Assembly: GCF_009905615.1 (NCBI RefSeq)
Contig: NZ_JAAAKW010000001.1
Location: 1-64,000, forward strand
Source of the DNA: Pseudomonas sp. SLFW
Lineage (GTDB): Bacteria; Pseudomonadota; Gammaproteobacteria; Pseudomonadales; Pseudomonadaceae
DNA length: 64,000 nt
Reading direction: 5' to 3'
A model generated the notes under the pieces. The model had not been told where the DNA came from and did no database searches. It saw only the letters and a program-made list of their open reading frames with translations. Below are positions 37,362 through 48,000 of this stretch, piece by piece (within the stretch, counting starts at the first letter, position 1; every line of letters starts with the position of its first letter). The position numbers were made by a program, and so were the translations under genes.

Positions 37362-37937
37362 TTATAGCTCGGAGCTGTCGACGGAGTCGACGGAGTCGAA
37401 AAGCAGGTACCAGAAGATCGCTGATTCTTGCGTCGTCGGGTCGATGGCGCGGTAGCGCAGGTGGTCGATTCCGCCGACCACGAACCCGTAGTTTTCATAC
37501 AACCGGCACGCCGCCAAGTTGTTGTTCTGGGTTTCCAGCACGATGCCCGGCAGGTAGTGTTTGCGGGCCCAGAACTGTGCCACGTCCAGCAGTTTCCCGG
37601 CAACGCCGTTGCGCCGGGCCACGGTGTCCACCGCCAGCTCATCGATGTGGGCAAAACCATTCCAGTGTTTGCTGATGACGATATGCCCGACCGGGTCCTC
37701 GTCCAGCCACGCCACCAACACGGTGCCGTCGCCACCGTCGCGGTAGTTGCAGAACTCTTCCGAATCAATCCCGTAATTCTTTAGATAAGGTTCGACCGGC
37801 GTCACAGGCCATTGCGCCACGGGCTGACCGATCTGCACCTGCGCGTAGCCGGTGACCTCAAAGGTGAATTCGCAGTTGAGGATGTAATCCTCGAAGCACT
37901 CGTTCGCGACACGAATGCTCAGGGTCGGGCTGGCCAT
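37362..37937 (-). CDS. GNAT-family N-acetyltransferase
   Basis: 191 aa from the ATG at 37937 (an AGGAGG lies about 13 nt upstream); a longer open frame upstream is not protein-like. GNAT acetyl-CoA motif: IDELAVDTVARRNGVAGKLLDVAQ (motif A, with R-R-x-G-V-A) and NNNLAACRLYENYGFVVGGID (motif B). Substrate unknown. It is followed upstream on the same strand by dnaQ 55 nt away. The extreme C terminus is a DSVDSVDSS tail encoded by a short GTCGACGGA direct repeat near 37377-37398. Confidence 0.85.
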   Translation of the reverse strand: MASPTLSIRVANECFEDYILNCEFTFEVTGYAQVQIGQPVAQWPVTPVEPYLKNYGIDSEEFCNYRDGGDGTVLVAWLDEDPVGHIVISKHWNGFAHIDELAVDTVARRNGVAGKLLDVAQFWARKHYLPGIVLETQNNNLAACRLYENYGFVVGGIDHLRYRAIDPTTQESAIFWYLLFDSVDSVDSSEL

Positions 37938-37992
37938 TGTCACCGGGAGCCTCCTGCGCCTTGGATGAACGGAGTCAAGCCTGCCTGGCGGC

Positions 37993-38754
37993 TCAGGCTT
38001 GCTGGGCCTGCGCTTCCAGCAACTGAGTCCAGAGTGCCGGAGCGCCAGCCGACTTGGCGATGACCGCCAGACGCGCTTCGTGCTCGGCCCTTTCGGCCTC
38101 ACTCGCCATGACGATCCGGCCCGGCGTGCGGTTGACGATCTTCCGCACTTCGGAAGGACGGTCCGCACCGCCCTCGCCATCGTTGTTACCCGCCAGGGAC
38201 AGGGCCGTCTGGCCACCGGTCATCGCCAGGTAAACATCCGCGAGAATCTCGGAGTCGAGCAACGCGCCGTGCAGCTCACGACCGGAGTTGTCGACGTCGT
38301 AGCGTTTGCACAGGGCGTCGAGACTGTTGCGTTGACCCGGATGACGCTCACGGGCCATGGCCAGGGTGTCGAGGATCGAGCAATAGCTGGAAAGATTGGC
38401 GCGGTCGTGCTGGCCAATCAGATTGAATTCGTTATTGAGGAAGCCAACGTCGAAGGGCGCGTTGTGGATGATCAGCTGCGCGCCCTTGATGAACTCGTAG
38501 AACTCATCGGCGACTTCGGCAAAACGCGGCTTGCCGATCAGGAACTGGTCCGTGATGCCGTGAACGCCGATGGCGCCCTCGTCGCTGTCACGGTCCGGTT
38601 GCAGGTACACGTGGAAATGACGCCCGGTCAACCGCCGACCGATCACCTCGACACACCCGATCTCGATCACCCGGTGGCCATCAGTGACGGGCATACCGGT
38701 GGTTTCGGTGTCGAGTACGACTCGACGTTCAGTGATGATGTTCTGTGCAGTCAT
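37993..38754 (-). CDS. dnaQ: DNA polymerase III epsilon subunit (3'-5' proofreading exonuclease)
   Basis: 253 aa. DEDDh exonuclease motifs: ExoI VVLDTETTG, ExoII HNAPFDVGFLN, ExoIII with catalytic His in ELHGALLDSEILADVYL. The C-terminal part is the short tail that binds the polymerase alpha subunit. Pairing with rnhA (here 327 bases away, the gap filled by REP elements) is standard in gamma-proteobacteria, where the two are usually divergent; here as in other pseudomonads both are on the same strand. Confidence 0.95.
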   Translation of the reverse strand: MTAQNIITERRVVLDTETTGMPVTDGHRVIEIGCVEVIGRRLTGRHFHVYLQPDRDSDEGAIGVHGITDQFLIGKPRFAEVADEFYEFIKGAQLIIHNAPFDVGFLNNEFNLIGQHDRANLSSYCSILDTLAMARERHPGQRNSLDALCKRYDVDNSGRELHGALLDSEILADVYLAMTGGQTALSLAGNNDGEGGADRPSEVRKIVNRTPGRIVMASEAERAEHEARLAVIAKSAGAPALWTQLLEAQAQQA

Positions 38755-38885
38755 TGCCTGGCGCCTCGGTTGCAGGCGCGGATATTAACACGGGAGTTTT
38801 CGGGATGTGTGCACGACCGATTGGATGAAGCCCACGCTCACAGAATTGCCTGTTCGCCGCGAGTTCGGGCCAGACGCGGCCCCCA

Positions 38886-39080
38886 CTGTAGGAGCGAATT
38901 GATTCGCGAAGGTGGGTCAGGCGATGGAGATGCTCGGCTGCACCGGCCAATCGCGAATAAATTCGCTCCTACAGGGTCCATCTGCGCCGCGAAGTCCGGG
39001 CCTAGCACGGACTCAACTGTGGGAGCGAATTCATTCGCGAAGATGGGTCAGGCGGTGGAAATGTATCGGCCGCACAGGCC
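38886..39080. repeat. REP cluster between dnaQ and rnhA
   Basis: A full doublet (38886-38974, arms CTGTAGGAGCGAATTG and AATTCGCTCCTACAG) and a second left arm at 39017 whose spacer GGGTCAGGCGGTGGAAATGT runs into the rnhA stop codon at 39082 without a right arm. It fills almost all of the 327-base gap; no gene is present. Confidence 0.88.
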
Positions 39081-39081
39081 A

Positions 39082-39540
39082 TCAACCGTGCTTGATCCCC
39101 CGCACTTCATCCACGCCGCGATTCGCCAATTGATCGGCACGCTCGTTGCCGGGGTGGCCGATGTGCCCGCGCACCCACTTCCAGGTGACGTTGTGGCGGT
39201 TGACCTGCTCGTCCAGTTGCTTCCACAGGTCGGCGTTCTTCACCGGTTCTTTCGCCGCCGTCTTCCAGCCGCGCTTCTTCCAGTTGACCATCCACTCGGT
39301 GATGCCCTTCATCACATACTGCGAGTCGGTCACCAGAATCACGTCACAGGAACGCTTGAGCTCTTCCAGCCCGCGTATTGCCCCCAGCAGCTCCATGCGA
39401 TTGTTGGTGGTGTTGGCCTCACCGCCCCAGAGTTCCTTTTCAACGCCTTTGCAGACCAGCAATGCGCCCCAGCCGCCAAGACCGGGATTGCCCTTGCAGG
39501 CGCCATCGGAGAAGAGTTCGACGGTATCGGTATCGCTCAT
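39082..39540 (-). CDS. rnhA: Ribonuclease HI
   Basis: 152 aa. Catalytic carboxylates visible: Asp in [13 protein letters not shown], Glu in [10 protein letters not shown], Asp in [12 protein letters not shown] and Asp in GNERADQLA, plus the basic handle [20 protein letters not shown]. It removes RNA from RNA-DNA hybrids. It follows a methyltransferase gene by 47 nt on the same strand and was probably co-transcribed with it. Its stop codon abuts a truncated REP element. Confidence 0.95.
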   Translation of the reverse strand: MSDTDTVELFSDGACKGNPGLGGWGALLVCKGVEKELWGGEANTTNNRMELLGAIRGLEELKRSCDVILVTDSQYVMKGITEWMVNWKKRGWKTAAKEPVKNADLWKQLDEQVNRHNVTWKWVRGHIGHPGNERADQLANRGVDEVRGIKHG

Positions 39541-39587
39541 TACGTTCGTTCCAGAAATGATGAAGCCCGGCTATCCACGATAAGGGA

Positions 39588-40346
39588 TCAAAGCTCGGGG
39601 GTGCGCCGATTGACCTTGGCCATCGGCAACGGCAGAAGTTTGCCCATGGGCTCACGGCGTGGCATGCGCACCGGTCGCAGCCCGACCACCATCTTGCGTG
39701 CCACTAATAAATAGAAGCCGCCACCGGGGCTCTGCCAGCCACCGCCCAGACGCTCAAGGCCTGACAGGCGGTTTTGCCACTTAGGCGAAGCAAGCGGCGG
39801 ACGATAGCACCCGAACCGGCGTTTCTCCAGCGCGAAGCCCAGCAGATTGAGCCAGTCGCCGACCCGCGATGGCGAGATGCAACGCGCCCGACGCAAGGCA
39901 TCGTTGGCGAAGAAATGACGGACGCCCCACGTGCTCCACGGGTTGATGCCGACGATCACCAAATGGCCACCAGGTCGCACACTGCTGGCGGCTTCGCGCA
40001 ACAGGCCATGGGGTGAAAGACAGAAATCCAGCCCGTGCTGCATCACCACGACGTCAGCCGCGTGCTCGCTCAACGGCCAGGCCTGCTCTTCGCACACGAT
40101 CTCAACCCCCGGCAAGGGCGCGCCAAGCCGTACGTTGCGCTGCACCTGCTTGGCTTCGGGCGGGTTTTGCGCCGACGGTCCGTAATGCACCAGGTAGCCG
40201 CCGAAGAACCGTTCGAGCTCTTCTTCGAGCACCTTTCGTTCTTCTTCCAGCAACAACTGCCCCAAAGGGCCGGACAGCCACTCACGGGCAGCGCTGATCA
40301 ACTCAAGCCACTCGGGGTCGGCCTGGGCGAACGCTTCATCGGTCAT
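39588..40346 (-). CDS. Class I SAM-dependent methyltransferase
   Basis: 252 aa. Weakly conserved Methyltransf_11 features: [42 protein letters not shown], where motif II/III residues are clear but the classical GxGxG loop is replaced ([13 protein letters not shown] region). The same gene sits between gloB and rnhA in other pseudomonads. Substrate unknown. It is divergent from gloB with 97 bases between starts. Confidence 0.85.
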   Translation of the reverse strand: MTDEAFAQADPEWLELISAAREWLSGPLGQLLLEEERKVLEEELERFFGGYLVHYGPSAQNPPEAKQVQRNVRLGAPLPGVEIVCEEQAWPLSEHAADVVVMQHGLDFCLSPHGLLREAASSVRPGGHLVIVGINPWSTWGVRHFFANDALRRARCISPSRVGDWLNLLGFALEKRRFGCYRPPLASPKWQNRLSGLERLGGGWQSPGGGFYLLVARKMVVGLRPVRMPRREPMGKLLPLPMAKVNRRTPEL

Positions 40347-40443
40347 TTCCGGTCTCCATGAGATGGCCCGCGCGAGGAAGGCTCGCGTGGACGCTATTCA
40401 GACTCTAAGATTGCGCTTTGTTTCCAGCCAAGTGAATCGCGCC

Positions 40444-41223
40444 ATGATACAGATCGATGCCCTGCCCGCTTTCACCGATAACTACATCTGGTTGTTACAA
40501 GACAATGCCAGCAAGCGTTGCGCCGTGGTCGATCCCGGCGACGCCGCGCCCGTGCTGGCCTGGCTGGGCAACCACCCTGGCTGGGAACTGAGCGACATCC
40601 TGATCACCCATCACCACGCGGACCACACCGGTGGCGTGGCCGAGCTCAAGGACCTCACTGGCGCCAAAGTCTACGGCCCGGCCAACGAAAAGATCCCGGC
40701 CCGGGACGTTGCGCTGTCCGATCACGATGAAGTCACCGTACTCGGCCTGACCTTCGCCGTCCATGCGGTCCCCGGCCACACCCTGGGGCACATCGCCTTT
40801 TATCACGCCGATCCGCAGACGCCCCTGCTGTTCAGCGGTGACACGTTGTTCGCGGCGGGCTGCGGTCGACTGTTCGAAGGCACCCCGGAACAGATGCATC
40901 ACTCGTTGAGCCGTCTGGCCGAGTTGCCCGACAGCACTGAGGTGTACTGCGCTCATGAATACACCCTGAGCAACCTGCGTTTTGCCGTGGCCGTGGAGCC
41001 GGAGAACCCGGACGTCACTGGCCGTTTCGAGCAAGTGACCCGCTGGCGCGAGGAAAACCGTATCAGCCTGCCCTCGACATTGGGGCTGGAGCGCAAGACC
41101 AATCCGTTTTTGCGCGCTTCGCAACCTTCAGTAAAACAAAAAGCGGACGAACGGACGGGTATAGACAACGCGTCGCCTGTAGCCGTTTTTGCCGCCTTGC
41201 GCGCCTGGAAAGATAAGTTCTAA
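40444..41223 (+). CDS. gloB: Hydroxyacylglutathione hydrolase (glyoxalase II)
   Basis: 259 aa from the ATG at 40444; the open frame extends 27 codons upstream without likeness to the family. Metallo-beta-lactamase fold with the binuclear metal motif [10 protein letters not shown], then [27 protein letters not shown] and CAHEYTLSN. It hydrolyses S-lactoylglutathione to lactate and glutathione, the second step of methylglyoxal detoxification. It is followed 99 nt later by mltD. Confidence 0.94.
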   Translation: MIQIDALPAFTDNYIWLLQDNASKRCAVVDPGDAAPVLAWLGNHPGWELSDILITHHHADHTGGVAELKDLTGAKVYGPANEKIPARDVALSDHDEVTVLGLTFAVHAVPGHTLGHIAFYHADPQTPLLFSGDTLFAAGCGRLFEGTPEQMHHSLSRLAELPDSTEVYCAHEYTLSNLRFAVAVEPENPDVTGRFEQVTRWREENRISLPSTLGLERKTNPFLRASQPSVKQKADERTGIDNASPVAVFAALRAWKDKF

Positions 41224-41322
41224 ACGGGTCGCGGATCGGCACAAAAATTCTGAAAGGTTGACCGTTCTTAAGACGCTTTCTAGAATCGCCCGACATTTTC
41301 GACTGGAACTATCCCCCAGCCA

Positions 41323-42957
41323 ATGTCGTCATCCATACGCAGAACCTTTAATTCCGACGCATTGACTCGGTTAGCTCAGGCAATCGCGGTGGTCGCGAGC
41401 GCAACGTTGGCAGGCTGCCAGACCACCAGCAGCCTGGAGCCCAGCGGCTCGACCAACGTCTCTCACACCCCCGCCGTTGCCAAACCCCAGCCTGTTTTCG
41501 TGGCACGCAAACCTGCTCCGCTGGCCCCGCCCCACGATGTGTGGGAACGCATGCGTCAGGGCTTCCAGTTGCAAGACGGCAACGGCCTCAACCCGCGCAT
41601 CGACCAACAGCGTCTCTGGTTCGCCAACAATCCGTCGTTTCTCGAAACGGCCGGTGAGCGTGGCAGCCTTTATATGCACTACATCGTCGAACGCCTCGAA
41701 GAACGCAACATGCCCTTAGAACTGGCGCTGCTGCCGGTCATCGAAAGCGCCTACAACCCGAACGCGCTGTCCCGCAGCGATGCAGCGGGCATCTGGCAGT
41801 TTATCCCGTCCACGGGGCGTTACTTCAACCTGCGCCAGACCAGTTTCTACGACGGTCGCCGGGATATCACGGCGTCCACCGCCGCCGCCCTCGACTACCT
41901 GACCAAGCTGCACGACATGTTCAACGGCGACTGGCTGCTGGCTCTCGCGGCCTATAACGCCGGTGAAGGCACCGTCAGCCGCGCCATTGAACGCAACGAA
42001 AAGCTCAATCTGCCGACCGACTACTGGAACCTGCCCCTGCCGCAGGAGACCCGCGACTACGTGCCGAAACTGCTGGCCCTGTCGCAAGTGGTCATGTCGC
42101 CGGAAGCCTACGGCGTCAACCTCAACCCGATCGACAACAAGCCTTACTTCGAAGTCGTCGAGTTGAACCAGCGCATGGACCTGTCCAAAGTCGCGCAGAT
42201 GGCCAACATCGATGAAGACGAGCTGATGCAGCTCAACCCGGCGTTCAAGAAGCGCCTGACCATCGACGGCCCTCAGCACCTGTTGGTGCCGACCTCCAAA
42301 TCACAATTGCTGACCGCCAACCTCTCGAACATGAGGCCCGAAGAGTTGGTGGACTGGCAGCAATACCGCGTGCGTCCGGGCGACAGCCTGGCCAGCATCG
42401 CCAGCCGCTACAAGGTGTCGACCAGCACGCTCAAGGACTTGAACAAGCTCTCGGGCAATCACCTCAAGCGCGGTCAGGCCCTGACCATTCCCGTGCAACC
42501 GGGCATGAAAACCGCGATGCCGGTGTTCGAAGAAGTGGCCGAGGTGGATGAAAAGCCTGTCCGCATGCGCACCTATAAAGTGAAGAAGGGCGACACCCTC
42601 GCCCAGATTGCCCGCGCTAATAAGGTGGATGCCAAGGACCTGCAGCACTGGAACAAGCTGACCGGCCACAACATGAAAGTGGGCCAGACGCTGGTGATGC
42701 AGGACAACAGCAAGCCTGCCCCGGCCGCCAAAGCCAGCGCCCGCGCCGTGGCCAAGGCCGACACCGGCAGCAAGGCCAAAGGCAAGGCTCAGGACGCCGA
42801 ACCGAAGGCGATGCAGTACAAGATCCAGAAAGGCGACTCGATGTACGCCGTGGCCAAGCGTTTCAACGTCGAGATGCAACACCTCAAGCGCTGGAACCCG
42901 CGCAGCGGCCAGGCGTTGAAGCCTGGGCAGACGTTGACGGTTTACCTGCCGCATTGA
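41323..42957 (+). CDS. mltD: Membrane-bound lytic murein transglycosylase D
   Basis: 544-aa lipoprotein. Signal region 15-32 with lipobox LAGC (Cys32). The SLT domain runs from about 120 to 260 with catalytic Glu141 in LLPVIESAYNPNALSRSDAAGIWQFIPSTG and AAYNAGEGTVSRAI. Three LysM peptidoglycan-binding repeats follow (about 348-391, 418-460, 499-542), the last two separated by an Ala/Lys-rich linker. It cleaves glycan strands with 1,6-anhydro product formation. The outer-membrane location follows from Ser at +2 not being Asp. It is transcribed alone or with gloB. Confidence 0.94.
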   Translation: MSSSIRRTFNSDALTRLAQAIAVVASATLAGCQTTSSLEPSGSTNVSHTPAVAKPQPVFVARKPAPLAPPHDVWERMRQGFQLQDGNGLNPRIDQQRLWFANNPSFLETAGERGSLYMHYIVERLEERNMPLELALLPVIESAYNPNALSRSDAAGIWQFIPSTGRYFNLRQTSFYDGRRDITASTAAALDYLTKLHDMFNGDWLLALAAYNAGEGTVSRAIERNEKLNLPTDYWNLPLPQETRDYVPKLLALSQVVMSPEAYGVNLNPIDNKPYFEVVELNQRMDLSKVAQMANIDEDELMQLNPAFKKRLTIDGPQHLLVPTSKSQLLTANLSNMRPEELVDWQQYRVRPGDSLASIASRYKVSTSTLKDLNKLSGNHLKRGQALTIPVQPGMKTAMPVFEEVAEVDEKPVRMRTYKVKKGDTLAQIARANKVDAKDLQHWNKLTGHNMKVGQTLVMQDNSKPAPAAKASARAVAKADTGSKAKGKAQDAEPKAMQYKIQKGDSMYAVAKRFNVEMQHLKRWNPRSGQALKPGQTLTVYLPH

Positions 42958-43034
42958 TCTACCGACACCGCCCCCTCCGCAGAGCGCGATTGCGTTGAAT
43001 CCTTCAACGCATCATTCGCTGACACGCTTCTGAA

Positions 43035-43127
43035 CCTGTAGGAGTGAGCTCGCTCGCGATAGCGGTGTGTCTCTGACACATCGGTCGCCTGAAACACCGC
43101 TATCGCGAGCAAGCTCACTCCTACAGG
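43035..43127. repeat. Long near-perfect inverted repeat (GAGCTCGCTCGCGATAGCGG type)
   Basis: Two 34-bp arms (43035-43068 and 43094-43127) are complementary at all but one position and enclose a 25-base loop. The sequence class differs from the GAATTCATTCGCG elements elsewhere. It lies in the 248-base gap between mltD and the first solute-binding-protein gene and may form a cruciform or RNA hairpin. Confidence 0.88.
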
Positions 43128-43205
43128 TTCGATGCTGGCCACCACCCTTTTTCCAGCCCATACAAGCTGTTACTGTGACCGACCGCTGCCTGGATCGAAC
43201 GCCAT

Positions 43206-45035
43206 TTGATACGCCTCCTGCTGCTGACTTTCAGCCTGGTCTTGAGCACGACAGCCGCCGCGACCATCAGCGAAAGCCATGGTTACGCACAGTTCGGTGT
43301 CCTCAAGTACCCGGCCAGCTTCACCCATTTCGACTGGGTCAATCCCGAGGCGCCGAAGGCTGGCACCCTGCGAATCATGGCCAACGGCACGTTTGACACG
43401 CTCAACCCCTACACTTTCAAGGGCAGCAGCCCGATCTCGACCCCCAATTTCGGCCAGTACGGCGTCAGTGAGCTGAACGAACCGCTCATGGTCGGCACCG
43501 GGCAATACGACCCGTCCGGGGACGAACCGACGTCAAGCTACGGCCTGATCGCCAAGACCGTCGAATACAGCGAGGACCGCAGCTGGGTGGTGTTCAACCT
43601 GCGCCCCGAAGCGCGCTTTCACGACGGCAAGCCGATCACTGCCTACGACGTGGCGTTTTCCTACAGAACCCTGTTGAAAGACGGACACCCGCAATACCGC
43701 ACGGCGTTGCAGGAAGTGCAGCGGGTGGACATCCTCAACCGCCATCGCATCCGTTTCGTGTTCAAGCGATCCGGCAATCCATTATTGATCCTGCGCCTCG
43801 GCGAACTGCCCGTACTGCCGCAGCATTACTGGAAGAACCGCGACTTCAAGGCCACCACCTACGAGGCGCCGCTGGGCAGCGGGCCGTACCGCATCACTCA
43901 GGTCCGTCCGGGGCGCAGCCTGGTGTTCGAGCGGGTCAAGGATTACTGGGGCAAGGACCTGCCGGTCAATCGCGGCAAGTACAACTTCAACCGTGTGGAA
44001 GTGGAGTTCTACCGCGATGCCGACGTCGCTTTCGAAGCCTTCAAGGCGGGCGAATTCGACATCTACATCGAGCATCAGGCCAAGAACTGGTTCACCGGCT
44101 ACGACTACCCCGCCGTCAACGAAGGCCGTGTGATCAAGGCGCAGATTCCGCACCAGATCCCGACCCAGACCCAGGGCCTGTTCATGAACACCCGGCGCGG
44201 CACCTTCGCTGACATTCGCGTCCGGGAAGCCCTGGGCCTGATGTTCAATTTCGAGTGGACCAACCGCACGCTGTTCAACAACGCCTACCAGCGCTCGACC
44301 AGCTACTACCCCAACAGCGAATTTTCCGCGACCGACCTGCCGTCCGGCCGCGAATTCCTGATGCTGTCGCCCTATCGCAATCAACTGCCCGCGCCGCTGT
44401 TCACCCAACCGTTTGCGGTGTCGAAAACCGATGGCGGCGGCGTGCCCCGCGACACCATTCGCCGCGCCCTCGGCCTGCTCGCCGATGCCGGTTGGAGATT
44501 CACCGACCGTGGCCTGACCAACGCGGCCGGTCAGCCGTTGCGTTTTGAAATACTCCTGGTCAACCCAAGCCTCGAACGAATCCTGCAGCCCTACATCGAA
44601 GACCTCACGCGAATCGGCATCGAGGCTCGGCTGCGCACGGTCGATCGCGCTCAATACAAGCAGCGGCTGGACCAGTTCGATTTCGACATGATTCTGATGA
44701 CCCTCAGCCAGACCCTGAGTCCGGGCCTGGAACAATGGCAGTATTTCCATTCCAGCCAGGCCAGCATCAAAGGCAGCAAGAACTACGCGGGCGTCGCCAA
44801 TCCGGTGGTGGATAGCCTCCTCAGCCAGCTACTGTCGGCGAAAACCCGTGAAGATCAGGTCGCCGCGACCAAGGCACTGGACCGCGTCCTGCTCTGGCAG
44901 CATTACATGATCCCCAACTGGTACCTCAGCACCCATCGTCTGGCGTACCGCAACAGATTCGCCTTCGTCACCACCCCGCCCTATACCCTGGGCCTGCGTG
45001 CGTGGTGGCTCAAGCCTTCGGAGAAAAACCCATGA
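43206..45035 (+). CDS. yejA: Oligopeptide-type ABC solute-binding protein (YejA-like), first copy
   Basis: 609 aa, SBP family 5. The TTG start (MIRLLLLTFSLVLSTTAAA) gives a clean signal peptide of about 19 residues with TAAATI cleavage region; no better ATG is in frame upstream. Family features: HFDWVNPEAPKAGTLR, FNLRPEARFHDGKPITAYDVAFSYRTL and [32 protein letters not shown], as in YejA/microcin C-peptide binding proteins. It overlaps the next solute-binding gene by 4 nt. The two share the same segments, so they are tandem paralogues feeding one permease. Confidence 0.88.
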   Translation: MIRLLLLTFSLVLSTTAAATISESHGYAQFGVLKYPASFTHFDWVNPEAPKAGTLRIMANGTFDTLNPYTFKGSSPISTPNFGQYGVSELNEPLMVGTGQYDPSGDEPTSSYGLIAKTVEYSEDRSWVVFNLRPEARFHDGKPITAYDVAFSYRTLLKDGHPQYRTALQEVQRVDILNRHRIRFVFKRSGNPLLILRLGELPVLPQHYWKNRDFKATTYEAPLGSGPYRITQVRPGRSLVFERVKDYWGKDLPVNRGKYNFNRVEVEFYRDADVAFEAFKAGEFDIYIEHQAKNWFTGYDYPAVNEGRVIKAQIPHQIPTQTQGLFMNTRRGTFADIRVREALGLMFNFEWTNRTLFNNAYQRSTSYYPNSEFSATDLPSGREFLMLSPYRNQLPAPLFTQPFAVSKTDGGGVPRDTIRRALGLLADAGWRFTDRGLTNAAGQPLRFEILLVNPSLERILQPYIEDLTRIGIEARLRTVDRAQYKQRLDQFDFDMILMTLSQTLSPGLEQWQYFHSSQASIKGSKNYAGVANPVVDSLLSQLLSAKTREDQVAATKALDRVLLWQHYMIPNWYLSTHRLAYRNRFAFVTTPPYTLGLRAWWLKPSEKNP

Positions 45036-46924
45036 CTGCCCTCCGCTCCCTGACGCGGGTTGGCGGCTTGTTGCTGAGCCCGTTCCTGCTGACTCCACTG
45101 CTGCTGGGGATGGCCACCTCATCCCAGGCCGCGCCGCAACATGCCATCACGCTCTACAACGAAGCGCCCAAATACCCGGCGGACTACAGGCACTTCGATT
45201 ACGTGAACCCCGACGCGCCGAAGGGCGGCATCCTGCGCAGCGCCGGGTTTGGCGGCTTCGACAGCCTCAATCCGTTCATCAGCAAGGGCGTGCCCGCCGA
45301 CGACATCGGCCTGATTTACGACACCCTGATGCGTCAGGGTCTGGACGAGCCGTTCACCGAATACGGCCTCATCGCCGAGAAAGTCGAACGCGCCCCGGAC
45401 AACAGCTGGGTGCGTTTCTACCTGCGACCTGAAGCCAGGTTCAACGACGGCCACCCGGTGCGTGCCGACGACGTGGTGTTCAGCTTCGAGACGCTGATCA
45501 AGGACGGCTCGCCGCTGTACCGCAGCTATTACGCTGATGTCGATCAGGCGGTCGCGGAAAACCCCACCACGGTGCTGTTCAAGTTCAAGCACAACGACAA
45601 CCGCGAGCTGCCGCTGATCATTGGCCAACTGCCGGTGCTGCCGAAACATTGGTGGGCCACCCGCGATTTCAGCAAGGGCAATCTGGAGATTCCGTTGGGC
45701 AGCGGGCCGTACAAGGTGGTCGACGTCAAACCCGGACGCTCGGTGCGTTACGAGCGGGTCAAGGATTACTGGGGCAAGGACCTGCCGGTCAACAAGGGTT
45801 TCTACAACTTCGACAAGCTGTCCACCGACTACTACCGCGACAACACCGTCGCCCTCGAAGCCTTGAAGGCCGGGGCGTTCGACTTCTGGCAGGAAATGAC
45901 CGCGAAGAATTGGGCCACCGCCTATGACGTTCCCGCCGTGCGTGAGGGCCGTTTGATCAAGGAAGAAATCCCCAACGGCAACCCGCAAGGCATGCAGGGT
46001 TTCATCTTCAACCTGCGCAAGCCGATGTTCCAGGACGTCCGTGTGCGTCAGGCCCTGAGCCTGCTGCTGGATTTCGAGTGGACCAACAAGCAACTATTTT
46101 TTGGCACCTATACACGTACAAAAAGTTATTTCGACAACTCGGACATGGGCTCCCGTGGACTGCCGTCCGAGGCCGAGCTGAACATCCTCGAACCGCTGCG
46201 TGACAAACTGCCGCCCGCGCTGTTCACCGAGGAGTTCAAACTGCCGGTCACCGATGGCAGCGGCATCATTCGCGAGCAACAGCGCAAGGCGTTCGCGTTG
46301 CTGAAAGACGCGGGCTGGAAGATCGTCGGCGACAAGATGGTCGACACCGAAGGCAAGCCGGTCAGCATCGAATTCCTGCTGGCTCAGACCGAATTCGAGC
46401 GCGTGCTGTTGCCGTTCAAGCGCAACCTGGCGGACATCGGCATCAACCTGGAGATTCGCCGGGTGGACGTCTCGCAATACATCACCCGCCGCCGCTCGCG
46501 GGACTACGACATGATCGTCGGCAGCTTCCCGCAATCCAGCTCGCCGGGTAACGAACAGCGCGAATACTGGGATTCGTCCGCTGCCGACAAACCGGGCAGC
46601 TACAACCTGATCGGGCTGAAGGACCCGGCCGTCGACACGCTGGTCAGTGGCCTGATCAACGCGGACTCGCGCCAGAGCCTGATCGACCACACCCGCGCCC
46701 TCGATCGCGCCCTGCTCTGGGGCTACTACGTGATCCCCAACTGGCATATCAAAACCTGGCGGTTGGCGTACTGGGATCACCTTGGTCATCCGAAAAAATC
46801 CCCGCTCTACGACATCGGCACCATGACCTGGTGGGTCAAACCCGACGCGACCCCTGCGATTCCGGTGCAAACCACGCAGGACGCCGCCGAGCCTGAAGCA
46901 CCTTCCAAGGACACGGAGCAATAA
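45032..46924 (+). CDS. Oligopeptide-type ABC solute-binding protein (YejA-like), second copy
   Basis: 630 aa from the ATG at 45032 ([17 protein letters not shown]), which overlaps the upstream stop by 4 nt. Signal peptide ends near SSQAAPQ. It keeps [40 protein letters not shown] and the [15 protein letters not shown] block shared with the first copy. Its C-terminal region is acidic and Pro-rich (residues 605-630), unlike the first copy. Periplasmic. It probably has a different ligand from its neighbour (inference from duplication). Confidence 0.88.
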   Translation: MTALRSLTRVGGLLLSPFLLTPLLLGMATSSQAAPQHAITLYNEAPKYPADYRHFDYVNPDAPKGGILRSAGFGGFDSLNPFISKGVPADDIGLIYDTLMRQGLDEPFTEYGLIAEKVERAPDNSWVRFYLRPEARFNDGHPVRADDVVFSFETLIKDGSPLYRSYYADVDQAVAENPTTVLFKFKHNDNRELPLIIGQLPVLPKHWWATRDFSKGNLEIPLGSGPYKVVDVKPGRSVRYERVKDYWGKDLPVNKGFYNFDKLSTDYYRDNTVALEALKAGAFDFWQEMTAKNWATAYDVPAVREGRLIKEEIPNGNPQGMQGFIFNLRKPMFQDVRVRQALSLLLDFEWTNKQLFFGTYTRTKSYFDNSDMGSRGLPSEAELNILEPLRDKLPPALFTEEFKLPVTDGSGIIREQQRKAFALLKDAGWKIVGDKMVDTEGKPVSIEFLLAQTEFERVLLPFKRNLADIGINLEIRRVDVSQYITRRRSRDYDMIVGSFPQSSSPGNEQREYWDSSAADKPGSYNLIGLKDPAVDTLVSGLINADSRQSLIDHTRALDRALLWGYYVIPNWHIKTWRLAYWDHLGHPKKSPLYDIGTMTWWVKPDATPAIPVQTTQDAAEPEAPSKDTEQ

Positions 46925-46925
46925 C

Positions 46926-47999
46926 ATGCTGGCGTACATTCTGCGGCGTTTGCTGCTGATCGTGCCGACCCTGTTCGGCATCCTGTTGATCAACTTCGTG
47001 ATCATCCAGGCCGCTCCCGGTGGCCCGGTGGAACAGATGATCGCCAAGCTCGAAGGCTTCGAAGGCGCCACCAGTCGCATCGCCGGGGGCGGCGCGGAAG
47101 TCTCGGTGGCGGGCTCGACCTACCGCGGCGCACAGGGCCTGGACCCGGCGCTGATCAAGGAAATCGAGCACATGTACGGCTTCGACAAGTCGGCGCCGGA
47201 ACGCCTGTGGATCATGGTCAAGAATTACGCCCGCCTCGATTTCGGCGACAGCTTCTTCCGCGACGCCAAGGTCATTGACCTGATCGTCGAGAAGATGCCG
47301 GTTTCGATCTCGCTCGGGTTGTGGAGCACCCTGATCATGTACCTGGTGTCGATCCCGCTGGGGATCGCCAAAGCCACGCGACACGGCAGCCAGTTCGACG
47401 TCTGGACCAGCTCGGCGATCATCGTCGGTTATGCGATCCCTGCGTTTTTGTTCGCCATCCTGCTGATCGTGGTCTTCGCAGGCGGCAGTTATTTCGACTG
47501 GTTCCCGCTGCGGGGCCTGACCTCCAGCAACTTCGACGAGCTGAGCTGGCTGGGGAAGGTTGGCGATTACTTCTGGCACCTTGTGCTGCCAATCACCGCG
47601 TTGGTGATCGGCAACTTTGCCACCATGACCCTGCTGACCAAAAACAGCTTCCTCGATGAAATCGGCAAGCAGTACGTGATCACCGCCAAGGCCAAGGGCC
47701 TGACTCAGCATCGCGTGCTCTACGGCCATGTGTTTCGCAACGCAATGCTGCTGGTGATTGCGGGTTTCCCGTCGGCGTTCATTGGCATCTTCTTCACCGG
47801 CTCCCTGCTGGTGGAGGTGATCTTTTCCCTCGACGGCCTGGGCCTGATGAGTTTCGAAGCCGCGATCAACCGCGACTACCCGGTGGTGTTTGGCACCCTC
47901 TTCATCTTCACCCTGCTGGGGCTGGTGGTGAAACTGATCGGCGACCTGACCTACACGCTGGTTGACCCACGTATCGACTTCGACCGCAGGGATCATTGA
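46926..47999 (+). CDS. yejB: ABC transporter permease YejB
   Basis: 357 aa, first permease of the DppB/OppB type. N-terminal [39 protein letters not shown] is diagnostic of the family; the EAA loop lies in the [28 protein letters not shown] region. About six membrane segments. It starts 1 nt after the second solute-binding gene, and its stop is 1 nt before yejE, so the operon is tightly coupled. Imports oligopeptides, and in enterobacteria YejABEF also imports microcin C. Confidence 0.92.
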   Translation: MLAYILRRLLLIVPTLFGILLINFVIIQAAPGGPVEQMIAKLEGFEGATSRIAGGGAEVSVAGSTYRGAQGLDPALIKEIEHMYGFDKSAPERLWIMVKNYARLDFGDSFFRDAKVIDLIVEKMPVSISLGLWSTLIMYLVSIPLGIAKATRHGSQFDVWTSSAIIVGYAIPAFLFAILLIVVFAGGSYFDWFPLRGLTSSNFDELSWLGKVGDYFWHLVLPITALVIGNFATMTLLTKNSFLDEIGKQYVITAKAKGLTQHRVLYGHVFRNAMLLVIAGFPSAFIGIFFTGSLLVEVIFSLDGLGLMSFEAAINRDYPVVFGTLFIFTLLGLVVKLIGDLTYTLVDPRIDFDRRDH

Positions 48000-48000
48000 T

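Noticed and set aside
38886..39080. Regularly spaced palindromic repeats as a possible CRISPR
   Set aside because: The repeats alternate in orientation, the spacers are conserved rather than unique, and the same element occurs singly elsewhere; this is REP, not CRISPR.
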